Source: an uncultured Bacteroides sp. (lineage in GTDB: Bacteria; Bacteroidota; Bacteroidia; Bacteroidales; Bacteroidaceae). From it: DNA of 64,000 nt. The stretch spans positions 158,627-222,626 of the forward strand of contig CAAFUN010000006.1 of NCBI GenBank assembly GCA_900766195.1, written 5' to 3'. The notes under the pieces were generated by a model, which worked only from the letters and a program-made list of their open reading frames with translations, made no database searches and was not told the origin of the DNA. Both the position numbers and the translations under genes were made by a program. Below are positions 44,324-52,935 of this stretch, piece by piece. The stretch's first letter is position 1. Each line of letters starts with the position of its first letter.

Positions 44324-45205
44324 ATGAGCAAGAATAAAACTAAAATTTTAATTTTTACCAGTGCTATTATTTTATTAGCTGCACTCGTTGGGGTCACTAT
44401 ACTATTATTGTCTGAAAAGAAAGCCAATAAAGAATTGGAACAAGAATTTCAATTGGACAAGACAGACCTAGAAAACCAATATACCGATTTTGCCAAGCAA
44501 TACGACGAATTGCGCATGACCGTATCCAATGACTCACTCTCTACTCTGCTGGAACAGGAACAAATAAAAACGCAACGCTTGCTCGAAGAATTGCGGACGG
44601 TAAAGAGCAGCAATGCCACAGAGATACGGCGTCTGAAAAATGAACTTTCCACACTGCGCAAAGTCATGATAGGCTACATCAATCAGATTGACTCGCTAAA
44701 CCGGCTCACAGCACATCAAAAAGAAGTTATTGCTGAAGTCACTCAAAAATACAATGATGCTTCAAAGCAAATAAATAGCTTATCGGAAGAAAAAAAGACG
44801 CTCAACAAAAAAGTAACTCTTGCAGCACAATTGGACGCTACCAACGTTTCAGTACAAGCAGTAAACAAACGGGGGAAAACAGCAAAGAAAGTAAAAGATG
44901 TGGTGAAGTTCAGAATAGGATTTAGCGTAGTTAAAAACATTACGGCCGAAACCGGTGAACGAACACTATATATACGCATCACAAAGCCTGACAACAGCGT
45001 TTTGACAAAAAGTGAAGCCAATACGTTCAGTTATGAAAACAGACAGTTGACTTATTCTATAAAGAAGTATATAGAATACAACGGAGAAGAACAAGAAATA
45101 ACCGTATACTGGGATGTAAACGAATATCTTTATGCCGGTGCATATCGTGTAGATATCTTTGCAGACGGTATACTCATAGGTTCCCAATCATTTACCTTAG
45201 ACTAA
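44324..45205 (+). CDS. Membrane-anchored coiled-coil hypothetical protein
   Basis: A 293-aa protein. One membrane helix (about residues 8-29) anchors a long coiled coil (about 33-165, heptads rich in Leu, Glu, Lys and Gln). A C-terminal beta-rich domain (about 190-293) contains FRIGFSVVKNITAETGERTL and ends in ILIGSQSFTLD. The layout predicts a short cytoplasmic N-terminus and a periplasmic body. I know of no functional assignment; it looks like a conserved Bacteroidales family. It is divergent from mdh and is followed by the efflux operon with its own promoter. Confidence 0.7.
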   Translation: MSKNKTKILIFTSAIILLAALVGVTILLLSEKKANKELEQEFQLDKTDLENQYTDFAKQYDELRMTVSNDSLSTLLEQEQIKTQRLLEELRTVKSSNATEIRRLKNELSTLRKVMIGYINQIDSLNRLTAHQKEVIAEVTQKYNDASKQINSLSEEKKTLNKKVTLAAQLDATNVSVQAVNKRGKTAKKVKDVVKFRIGFSVVKNITAETGERTLYIRITKPDNSVLTKSEANTFSYENRQLTYSIKKYIEYNGEEQEITVYWDVNEYLYAGAYRVDIFADGILIGSQSFTLD

Positions 45206-45220
45206 AAAACATTAATTGAT

Positions 45221-45250
45221 TTTGATGTAACAATAAAAGCCCTATCTTTG
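45221..45250 (+). promoter_or_regulatory. Promoter of the TolC efflux operon
   Basis: TTTG (45221-45224) and TATCTTTG (45243-45250) with an 18-bp spacer match the Bacteroides consensus. The first start codon lies 71 bp beyond. Confidence 0.78.
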
Positions 45251-45321
45251 TGCAGTTGTTTAAGCAATTATTGTTGCTGTATTAATATACTATTTTACCA
45301 ACCTAATAACGACTGGATAAG

Positions 45322-46803
45322 ATGAAGAAGTTCTTATGTTTCATTTGGTTAATATATCAGACCTTCTCCCTCGGAGCGCAAAGAGTCTTAGACCTGGATA
45401 GTTGTCGAACACTAGCTATTAATAACAATAAAGAGCTATTGATAAGTCAGGAAAAAATAAAATCTGCACACTACGAGAATAAAGCAGCTTTCACAAACTA
45501 TTTACCCGACATTTCTGCCAGCGGCGGATACATGCGAAACCAAAGAGAGATATCTCTGCTTAATAAAGATCAAAAAGCGACATTGGGCTCTGCCGGTACT
45601 CAGCTGAGCGGTGCCATGCAAAACGGCATAGGAGGTCTACTCACTCAACATCCCGAATTGGCGCAAAACGCCCAGTTCATGGCTTTCGTCGAAGCATTGG
45701 GGCACACGGACATCGCCACTCCACTTAATAGTATGGGACAATCTATAACAGATGCCTTCCGTAGTGATACCCGTAACATGTACTCCGGAGCTCTTACCTT
45801 GACGCAGCCGATATATATGGGAGGGAAAATACGTGCGTATAATAAGATTACAAAATATGCTGAAGAGCTGGCTCGTCAGCAGCATAACACCGGACTACAA
45901 GATGTTATTCTCAGCACCGATCAGACTTACTGGCAAGTAGTATCATTAGCCAATAAAAAAAAGTTGGCTGAAGGTTATCTGAACTTGCTTAAGAAACTGG
46001 AAAGTGATATAGAAAAGATGAGAGCAGAGGGCGTAGTTACAAAAGCAGACGTTTTATCAGTAAAGGTAAAGGTGAATGAAGCCGAAATGACTTTAACAAA
46101 GGTGGACGACGGATTAAGCCTTTCAAAAATGTTATTGTGCCAACTCTGTGGAATAGATTTATCTTCTCCTATTACATTGAAAGATGAACAAAAAGAAGAT
46201 CTGGACGCTATACCGGCGGCTACAAACGGAATTGATTTAAATACGGTATATGCTGTACGCCCAGAAATAAAAAGCCTTGAGCTGGCTACACGAATATATG
46301 AACAAAAGGTTACTGTTGTTCGTGCCGACCACCTGCCTTCCGTTGCATTGGTAGGTAATTATTTGGTGACCAATCCTTCCGTATACAACGGATTTGAGAA
46401 GAAATTTAAAGGAATGTGGAACGTGGGCGTTGTACTTCATGTGCCCATTTGGCATTGGGGAGAAGGTGGATACAAGGTCAAAGCGGCTAAATCAGAAGCG
46501 CGCATAGCGCAATACCAGTTGGCGGACGCTAAAGAAAAGATAGAACTTCAAGTCAACCAATCGATATTTAAGGTAAACGAGGCAGTCAAAAAGCTAACTA
46601 TGGCAGAAAAGAACCTGGAAAAAGCCGACGAAAATCTTCGCTACGCTAATTTAGGTTTCGAAGAGGGTGTAATACCGGCAAGTAATGTTCTCGAAGCTCA
46701 CACAGCATGGCTAGCTGCCCAATCGGATAAGATAGATGCCCAGATAGATATTAAGCTAACCGAAGTATACTTGCATAAAGCATTGGGTACACTTAGTAAA
46801 TAA
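45322..46803 (+). CDS. TolC-family outer membrane efflux protein
   Basis: A 493-aa protein with a signal peptide (to about residue 19, SLGAQ) and the two OEP repeats of TolC: SCRTLAINNNKELLISQEKI in the first, and long helices with NVLEAHTAWLAAQSDKIDAQ in the second. It should form the outer membrane duct of a tripartite exporter with the HlyD and permease proteins encoded next. It is the first gene of a four-gene operon with a consensus promoter 71 bp upstream. Confidence 0.93.
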   Translation: MKKFLCFIWLIYQTFSLGAQRVLDLDSCRTLAINNNKELLISQEKIKSAHYENKAAFTNYLPDISASGGYMRNQREISLLNKDQKATLGSAGTQLSGAMQNGIGGLLTQHPELAQNAQFMAFVEALGHTDIATPLNSMGQSITDAFRSDTRNMYSGALTLTQPIYMGGKIRAYNKITKYAEELARQQHNTGLQDVILSTDQTYWQVVSLANKKKLAEGYLNLLKKLESDIEKMRAEGVVTKADVLSVKVKVNEAEMTLTKVDDGLSLSKMLLCQLCGIDLSSPITLKDEQKEDLDAIPAATNGIDLNTVYAVRPEIKSLELATRIYEQKVTVVRADHLPSVALVGNYLVTNPSVYNGFEKKFKGMWNVGVVLHVPIWHWGEGGYKVKAAKSEARIAQYQLADAKEKIELQVNQSIFKVNEAVKKLTMAEKNLEKADENLRYANLGFEEGVIPASNVLEAHTAWLAAQSDKIDAQIDIKLTEVYLHKALGTLSK

Positions 46804-46863
46804 ATCTGTAGACAGGAAAAAAAAACTCGTTTTTCACAACTTCGTAAATAATTGCAATACAAG

Positions 46864-47853
46864 ATGGATACCAAATCACAAAAAAGTAACATGCTATTAG
46901 CGTTTCTTACGCTGACAGGTATAATTGCACTGGTTGCCATAGTCGGCTTCTTCATGCTACGCAAAGGGCCTGAGATTGTTCAAGGACAAGCGGAAGTAAC
47001 CGAATATCGGGTGTCTAGCAAAGTACCGGGAAGAATACTGCAGTTCCGTGTTAAAGAAGGAGACAAAGTACAAGCCGGCGATACACTAGCCATTCTTGAA
47101 GCTCCTGATGTAGTAGCCAAACTGGAACAAGCCGAAGCAGCAAAAGCAGTTGCACAAGCTCAGAATGAAAAAGCAATAAAAGGTGCACGTCAAGAACAAA
47201 TACGGACTGCTTTTGAGATGTGGCAAAAAGCCATGGCAGGAGTGGACATTGCAGAACGATCATATAAGCGGGTAAAGAACTTGGCCGATCAGGGTGTAAT
47301 GACTGCACAGAAACTGGATGAGGCTACCGCACAGCGCAACGCTGCCCTAGCTACTGAGAAAGCGGCAAAAGCTCAATATGACATGGCCAAGAATGGAGCG
47401 GAGAGAGAAGACAAGGAAGCTGCGGCTGCATTAGTGAATAGAGCTAAAGGAGCTGTATCCGAAGTAGAGTCGTTCATTAAAGAAACTTATCTTATAGCAC
47501 AAATGCCCGGAGAGGTATCCGAAGTATTTCCCAAAATAGGCGAGCTAGTAGGTACAGGTGCTCCCATCATGAATGTATCAGTACTTACCGACATGTGGGT
47601 TACTTTCAATGTACGCGAGGACTTATTGAAAGGACTTACTATGGGTACGGAGTTTGAGGCATACATACCCGCTCTTGGCAAAGACGTTCGGTTGAAAGTG
47701 TATTATATGAAAGACCTTGGCACCTATGCTGCCTGGAAAGCAACTAAACCGGAAGGTCAGTACGACTTGAAAACATTTGAGGTCAAAGCACGCCCTATAC
47801 AGAAAGTAGACGGACTACGCCCCGGCATGTCTGTTATTCTGAAAAAGAAATAA
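46864..47853 (+). CDS. HlyD-family periplasmic adaptor
   Basis: A 329-aa membrane fusion protein. One N-terminal membrane helix (about 12-32) is followed by a biotinyl-lipoyl-like half (VKEGDKVQAGDTLAILEAPD), a helical hairpin with Ala- and Lys-rich heptads (about 80-200) and a beta-barrel part (MNVSVLTDMWVTFNVREDLL) ending in DGLRPGMSVILKK. It resembles YbhG/EmrA-type adaptors and should connect the permeases to the TolC protein. The ATG at 46864 is used rather than an in-frame TTG at 46852. Confidence 0.92.
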   Translation: MDTKSQKSNMLLAFLTLTGIIALVAIVGFFMLRKGPEIVQGQAEVTEYRVSSKVPGRILQFRVKEGDKVQAGDTLAILEAPDVVAKLEQAEAAKAVAQAQNEKAIKGARQEQIRTAFEMWQKAMAGVDIAERSYKRVKNLADQGVMTAQKLDEATAQRNAALATEKAAKAQYDMAKNGAEREDKEAAAALVNRAKGAVSEVESFIKETYLIAQMPGEVSEVFPKIGELVGTGAPIMNVSVLTDMWVTFNVREDLLKGLTMGTEFEAYIPALGKDVRLKVYYMKDLGTYAAWKATKPEGQYDLKTFEVKARPIQKVDGLRPGMSVILKKK

Positions 47854-47891
47854 AGCCCTAGGATCTTCAGATTAAAAAAACGGAATTTACA

Positions 47892-49067
47892 GTGAAAGAA
47901 GAAAAATACAAAGCATTGTGGAGCGTCATGAAGCGGGAATGCAAACGCATGGTTTCCCGCCCGCTATACCTATACTGTATGGTGATAGCTCCTCTGTTCT
48001 GCTACATTTTCTTCACTACACTAATGGGTTCGGGACTTCCTAAGAACTTGCCTATAGGAGTGGTAGATCAGGATTTATCCGCCACATCTCGTCAGTTGAT
48101 GAGGAATTTGGATGCCTTTCAACAAACAGGCATTGTGGCTCATTATCCCACAATCAGTGATGCCAGCTCTGCCATGCAGCGCAATGAGATATATGGTTTC
48201 TATTATATCCCTAAAGGGTTTTCGGAAAAAGCACAGTCCCAGCGTCAGCCTACACTGTCGTTCTATACCAACAATTCATTTCTAGTAGCCGCCTCTTTGC
48301 TGTACAAGGACATGAAAATGATGAGTGAACTTGGAGCCGGTGCAGCAACAAGGAGTGCTTTGTATGCGAAAGGAGCAACAGAGGAACAGGCTATGTCCTA
48401 TTTGCAACCCATCGTTATCGATAGCCGCGCATTAAATAATCCGTGGCTCAACTATTCAGTCTATCTTAACAACACTTTTTCCCCAGGTGTATTGATGCTG
48501 CTTATTTTTATGGTAACCGTTTATTCCATCGGAGTTGAAATTAAAGACCGCACTGCACGTCAGTGGTTAAGAACCGGAAACAATTCCATTTATATTTCAC
48601 TTATAGGTAAACTTTTTCCACAAACGGTAATATTCTTCATTATGGGTGCATTTTATAATGCTTACCTTTATGGCTTTTTGCACTTCCCATGTAATAGTGG
48701 CATATTACCAATGCTTCTCGCAACACTGTGTCTTGTATTGGCCTCGCAGGGAGTTGGCGTAGTTATGATAGGAGCTTTACCTACGTTGCGAATGGGATTG
48801 AGTTTTGCATCACTTTGGGGTGTTCTCTCTTTCTCGATGTGTGGTCTATCCTTTCCAATGATGGCTATGAGTCCTGTATTGCAAGGAGTTTCTGTTTTAT
48901 TTCCGTTACGTCATTATTTCCTGATATACGTAGACCAAGCTTTGAACGGGTATCCCATGATTTATTCGTGGCCCAATTATGTGGCTTTACTCATATTTAT
49001 GACGCTTCCTTTCCTTGTCGTACACCGACTTAAAGGAGCGCTACTCCTTTATAAATACATGCCCTGA
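47892..49067 (+). CDS. ABC-2 type permease, first of two
   Basis: A 391-aa permease of the YhhJ/YbhR type: an N-terminal helix (about 20-42), a large periplasmic domain (about 43-200, with LPIGVVDQDLSATSRQLMRN) and five C-terminal helices. The start is GTG at 47892, which gives an N-terminus of usual length; ATG at 47928 is an alternative. The stop overlaps the start of the second permease by one base (TGATG). No ATPase gene adjoins, so the energy source is unclear. Confidence 0.88.
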   Translation: MKEEKYKALWSVMKRECKRMVSRPLYLYCMVIAPLFCYIFFTTLMGSGLPKNLPIGVVDQDLSATSRQLMRNLDAFQQTGIVAHYPTISDASSAMQRNEIYGFYYIPKGFSEKAQSQRQPTLSFYTNNSFLVAASLLYKDMKMMSELGAGAATRSALYAKGATEEQAMSYLQPIVIDSRALNNPWLNYSVYLNNTFSPGVLMLLIFMVTVYSIGVEIKDRTARQWLRTGNNSIYISLIGKLFPQTVIFFIMGAFYNAYLYGFLHFPCNSGILPMLLATLCLVLASQGVGVVMIGALPTLRMGLSFASLWGVLSFSMCGLSFPMMAMSPVLQGVSVLFPLRHYFLIYVDQALNGYPMIYSWPNYVALLIFMTLPFLVVHRLKGALLLYKYMP

Positions 49068-50308
49068 TGAAACAGCAAAGTTTTAAAGAGAAAGTTATAG
49101 AAGGATTCCACGATATATTTTATATATGGAGGCAGGAGTTTCGCACCACCTTTCGTGATCAAGGTGTACTCATCTTCTTTGTGATTGTGCCGATACTATA
49201 CCCCCTAGTTTATGCATTCATTTATTCCAACGAAACGGTACGCAAAGTTCCGGCAGTTGTGGTAGATAACTCACGCAGCAAACTGAGCCGCGAATTTTCG
49301 CGAAAAGTAGATGCCAGCCCGGATGTACATATTGTAGCCTATTGCAATGACATGGAAGAAGCGCGTTTAATAATGAAAGAGCGCGATGCTTATGGCATCA
49401 TCTATATACCTTCCGACTTTAGTGAAAACATTGCTAGAGGAAAGCAAACTCAAGTAAGCCTATTTTGCGACATGAGTGGGTTGCTATACTACAAATCCTT
49501 GTTAAATACTGCCACAAACGTATCGTTGACAATGAATGCCAACATCAAAGTAGAGCGTAGCAGTAATACCACCAACCGTCAGGATGAGATAACCGCACAT
49601 CCCATTAAATATGTAGACGTGGCGATGTTCAATCCCCAAAATGGTTTCGCGGCATTCCTCATCCCCGCAGTTTTAATTCTGATCATACAGCAGACACTCC
49701 TGTTGGGTATAGGGCTCTCCGCAGGAACGGCACGTGAGCACAATCAATTCAAAGATCTCGTTCCCATCAATCGTCATTATAACGGAATGCTACGTATTGT
49801 TATGGGAAAAGGATTGAGCTATTTTATGGTATATTCTCTTGTATCCACCTATATTCTTTGCATAGTGCCTCGTATTTTCACACTACCGCAGATAGGATCG
49901 CCAGGTACATTGGTTTTATTTATATTTCCTTATCTAACGGCAGCTATTTTCTTTGCCATGACGGCTTCCATCGCTATACGCAATAGGGAGACCTGCATAC
50001 TCTTATTCGTTTTTACTTCCGTTCCTTTATTATTCATATCTGGCATTTCATGGCCCGGTACAGCAATTCCTCCTTTTTGGAAGTATGTATCGTATATTTT
50101 CCCTTCTACCTTCGGGATCAACGGATTTGTCCGCATCAACAGTATGGGAGCCAGTCTCAATGAAGTTAGACCTGAGTATCATGCACTTTGGATACAAACC
50201 GGCATTTATTTCATCAGCACGTGTCTGGTGTACCGCTGGCAAATATTGCAAAGCCGGAAGCATGTCATCGAAAAGTACAAGATGTACAAAGATAAAGCCA
50301 AGAAATAG
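49067..50308 (+). CDS. ABC-2 type permease, second of two
   Basis: A 413-aa paralogue of the preceding permease with the same topology: helix, periplasmic domain (AVVVDNSRSKLSREFSRKVD), then five helices, including FVFTSVPLLFISGISWPGTA. Paired permeases of this type normally form a heterodimer that works with an ATP-binding subunit. It is the last gene of the operon; a long perfect inverted repeat lies 84 bp after the stop. Confidence 0.9.
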   Translation: MKQQSFKEKVIEGFHDIFYIWRQEFRTTFRDQGVLIFFVIVPILYPLVYAFIYSNETVRKVPAVVVDNSRSKLSREFSRKVDASPDVHIVAYCNDMEEARLIMKERDAYGIIYIPSDFSENIARGKQTQVSLFCDMSGLLYYKSLLNTATNVSLTMNANIKVERSSNTTNRQDEITAHPIKYVDVAMFNPQNGFAAFLIPAVLILIIQQTLLLGIGLSAGTAREHNQFKDLVPINRHYNGMLRIVMGKGLSYFMVYSLVSTYILCIVPRIFTLPQIGSPGTLVLFIFPYLTAAIFFAMTASIAIRNRETCILLFVFTSVPLLFISGISWPGTAIPPFWKYVSYIFPSTFGINGFVRINSMGASLNEVRPEYHALWIQTGIYFISTCLVYRWQILQSRKHVIEKYKMYKDKAKK

Positions 50309-50667
50309 TCCGAAGCACCTCGTAGTTAATTAAAGGACAACTAGTATACCAAATTTAGAGAATAAAACAGATTCTATATCTGTCCGAAATAGATGGTCTG
50401 TTTACCTCCAACAGATGATGTGTTCAACTGCAACAGATCATCTGTTGGAGGTAAACAGACCATTTGTTTTGAGAATATTTCTATTTCTCATCCCCAACAC
50501 GTTTAAAATACTGCAGGCGCATGCACCCCACAAGCATAGAAGCCGAAGAAAAGACATGCTTCTTTTCCAACAGTATTTTTCTTCTTTAGATTAATTAACT
50601 ATCTACCATTAGCATGTTTACGATTTATTCGTAGATTTACATCGAATTCAAATTAAATTTTTTATCC
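50309..50667. other. Intergenic region between efflux operon and blaI
   Basis: No ORF or RNA gene is supported. It contains the 27-bp inverted repeat at 50393-50463 and a possible blaI promoter: TAGATTTA at 50631-50638 resembles TAnnTTTG in seven of eight positions, with GTTTA about 18 bp upstream. Confidence 0.5.
50393..50463. repeat. 27-bp perfect inverted repeat
   Basis: The left arm (50393-50419) starts ATGGTCTGTTTACC, the right arm (50437-50463) is its exact complement, and the loop is 17 nt. The outer part is followed by TTGTTTTGAG, so it could end the efflux transcript. The stem is far longer than usual for a terminator, and the loop holds a further near copy of part of the arm (AACAGAT). 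Confidence 0.85.
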
Positions 50668-51036
50668 ATGGAAAAATTAACACTGCAAGAAGAGGAAGCA
50701 ATGCTTTACATCTGGGAATTAGGAAAAAGTTTCATTCGCGATATCGTGGCAAAATATGCCGATCCGAAACCTCCATACACCACAGTAGCTTCCATAGTAA
50801 AAAACCTGGAACGTAAGAAATACGTCACTGCCATACGGGTGGGAAATACCTACCAATATCTACCCATTATACGTGAAAGCGAATACAAACGTAGTTTCAT
50901 GAGCGGTTTTGTTCAGAACTATTTTGAAAATTCATATAAAGAAATGGTATCTTTCTTTGCTCGTGAGCAAAAACTGTCAACAAACGACTTGAAAGATATT
51001 ATTGACATGATAGAAAAAGGAAACGAAGAAAGCTAG
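50668..51036 (+). CDS. BlaI/MecI/CopY-family repressor
   Basis: A 122-aa winged-helix repressor. The N-terminal DNA-binding part includes LTLQEEEAMLYIWELGKSFI and YTTVASIVKNLERKKYV; the C-terminal helices (about 75-120) form the dimer and hold the region cleaved by a cognate sensor protease. It precedes the M56 protease gene by 45 bp, the normal BlaI-BlaR1 arrangement. No beta-lactamase gene is next to it, so the signal controlled may be cell-wall or envelope stress. Confidence 0.92.
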   Translation: MEKLTLQEEEAMLYIWELGKSFIRDIVAKYADPKPPYTTVASIVKNLERKKYVTAIRVGNTYQYLPIIRESEYKRSFMSGFVQNYFENSYKEMVSFFAREQKLSTNDLKDIIDMIEKGNEES

Positions 51037-51081
51037 AAAATCCTTTTTAATACTATAACCTTTTTAATACCAGTACCAGTC

Positions 51082-52833
51082 ATGTTAGCATATTTTCTAA
51101 AAGTCAACATAGCCATTGCATTATTCTATGCATTCTACCGGCTCTTTTTCTACAAGGATACCTTCTTTTCCTGGCGCAGAACAGCATTGCTCGGTTTCCT
51201 TGCTATCTCGGCTGTTTATCCGGTGCTAAATATACAAAACTGGATAAAAGAGCAAAAACCAATGTCTGCAATAGCCGACTTGTACGCCGGAGTTGTATTG
51301 CCGGAATTTGATTACACAGCGAAGACCGACACCATTTCCGTATGGAAAAGTCTGATCATAGAATATGCCAGCTACCTATACTGGGGCGTACTTATAATAT
51401 TAATCTTTCGCTTCCTGCTTCAACTGACAACCATCATACGCCTGCGCATACTATGCAAGACAAGTGAAGTGCAAGGCATTAAGATTTTAGAGCTTCCTAA
51501 ACCCGGAAGCCCTTTTTCATTCTTTAAATGGATATTCATTTATCCTCCATCACATAGCGCGGAGGAACTTAACGAGATACTGATTCACGAACAAACCCAC
51601 GCTAACCAATGGCACTCGATAGATGTACTTATCAGCGAGTTGGCCTGCATTATCTGTTGGTTTAATCCCTTTGTCTGGTTACTAAAAAGAGAAATACGTT
51701 CTAATCTGGAATACTTGGCCGATAATCAGGTATTAGAGACGGGACATGATTCAAAATCCTATCAGTATCATCTGCTGGGATTATCACATCACAAGGCTGC
51801 AGCAACAATCTATAACAGTTTCAATGTTTTACCATTAAAAAGACGCATTATGATGATGAATAAAAAAAGAACCAAACAGATTGGAAGAACCAAATACTTG
51901 ATCTTTCTTCCTCTCGCAGCCTTATTGCTGATCATCAGCAATATCGAAGCAGTGGCACGTACCACAAAAGATATGGCTAAAGAAGTGATAAACTCTCTGA
52001 CAGCGGAAAAGACAACCACTCCATCGGATGTGCTGACGGACAGATTGCAATCGCCCAAGAAGCAGAATAAAGTGACCATCTCTGTAGAAGAAATAAAAGA
52101 TGGCGACAAGGTTTACAATATGGTTGATCAAATGCCCAATTTTCCCGGAGGGCAAGGCGAATTAATGAAATACATATCGAAGAATCTCAAGTATCCGGCA
52201 TCCTGTAAGGAAAAAGGTCTTGAGGGTCGTGTAATTGCTGCATTTGTAATCAAGCCGGATGGTACTATATCCGAGACGAAGATAGTAAGAGGTGTTGAAC
52301 CGGAAATGGATGCCGAGACTATCCGCCTAATCAACAGTATGCCTAAATGGAAACCCGGCATGAAAAAAGGAAAGGCAGTAGCGGTGAAATACACCATTCC
52401 TATTGTCTTCCGACTCAACGGAGACAGTGTTAAGAAGAAGGCAGGCCAACCCGTATCTAAGATTGACGAAACAGTAGTAGTGGGATATGGATCAGAGGCA
52501 GGGCAAACAGCAGAGAAGATATACGATATGGTTGAGGATATGCCGAAGTTCCCTGGTGGCCCAACTGGATTGATGGAATATTTGGCAAAAAACATCAAGT
52601 ATCCTGCCGAGGCCGCTAAAGACAAAAAACAGGGAAGAGCCGTCATTCAAATGATCGTTAACGAAAAGGGCAATGTAGTTTCACCTCGAATCCTGCTAAG
52701 TACAAATTCACCTCTGCTAGATGCAGAGGCTATACGGGTAGTCAGCGATATGCCTAAATGGGAACCGGGACAGCAGGATGGTAAACCCGTAGCAGTGAAA
52801 TACACCCTTCCTGTTGTATTCAGATTGAAATAA
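51082..52833 (+). CDS. BlaR1-type M56 metalloprotease with two TonB_C domains
   Basis: A 583-aa membrane protein. Four hydrophobic helices (about 1-25, 35-50, 95-115, 180-200) frame the M56 zinc protease: HEQTH at 169-173 and the third ligand in NLEYLADNQ. A further helix follows at about 272-292. Two TonB C-terminal-type domains come next (about 355-445 and 490-583), each with FPGG, KYP and a MPKWxPG motif. Between them lies DETVVVGYG (463-470), like the start of a SusC plug. BlaR1 proteases sense a periplasmic signal and cut the BlaI repressor; here the extra domains could couple to outer membrane proteins. No penicillin-binding sensor domain is present. Confidence 0.88.
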   Translation: MLAYFLKVNIAIALFYAFYRLFFYKDTFFSWRRTALLGFLAISAVYPVLNIQNWIKEQKPMSAIADLYAGVVLPEFDYTAKTDTISVWKSLIIEYASYLYWGVLIILIFRFLLQLTTIIRLRILCKTSEVQGIKILELPKPGSPFSFFKWIFIYPPSHSAEELNEILIHEQTHANQWHSIDVLISELACIICWFNPFVWLLKREIRSNLEYLADNQVLETGHDSKSYQYHLLGLSHHKAAATIYNSFNVLPLKRRIMMMNKKRTKQIGRTKYLIFLPLAALLLIISNIEAVARTTKDMAKEVINSLTAEKTTTPSDVLTDRLQSPKKQNKVTISVEEIKDGDKVYNMVDQMPNFPGGQGELMKYISKNLKYPASCKEKGLEGRVIAAFVIKPDGTISETKIVRGVEPEMDAETIRLINSMPKWKPGMKKGKAVAVKYTIPIVFRLNGDSVKKKAGQPVSKIDETVVVGYGSEAGQTAEKIYDMVEDMPKFPGGPTGLMEYLAKNIKYPAEAAKDKKQGRAVIQMIVNEKGNVVSPRILLSTNSPLLDAEAIRVVSDMPKWEPGQQDGKPVAVKYTLPVVFRLK

Positions 52834-52881
52834 AAGCATAAACATGAACTTGCAGAATTAAGCCGGAGTATTTGCAATGAA

Positions 52882-52913
52882 AAAGGAGTTGCTAATAGTA
52901 AAGCAACTCCTTT
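52882..52913. terminator. Bidirectional terminator between blaR1 and mrp
   Basis: AAAGGAGTTGC (52882-52892) pairs exactly with GCAACTCCTTT (52903-52913). A and T runs flank the stem. It lies between the convergent blaR1-type gene and mrp gene. Confidence 0.85.
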
Positions 52914-52935
52914 CATTCTTATTCATATTAATTCT

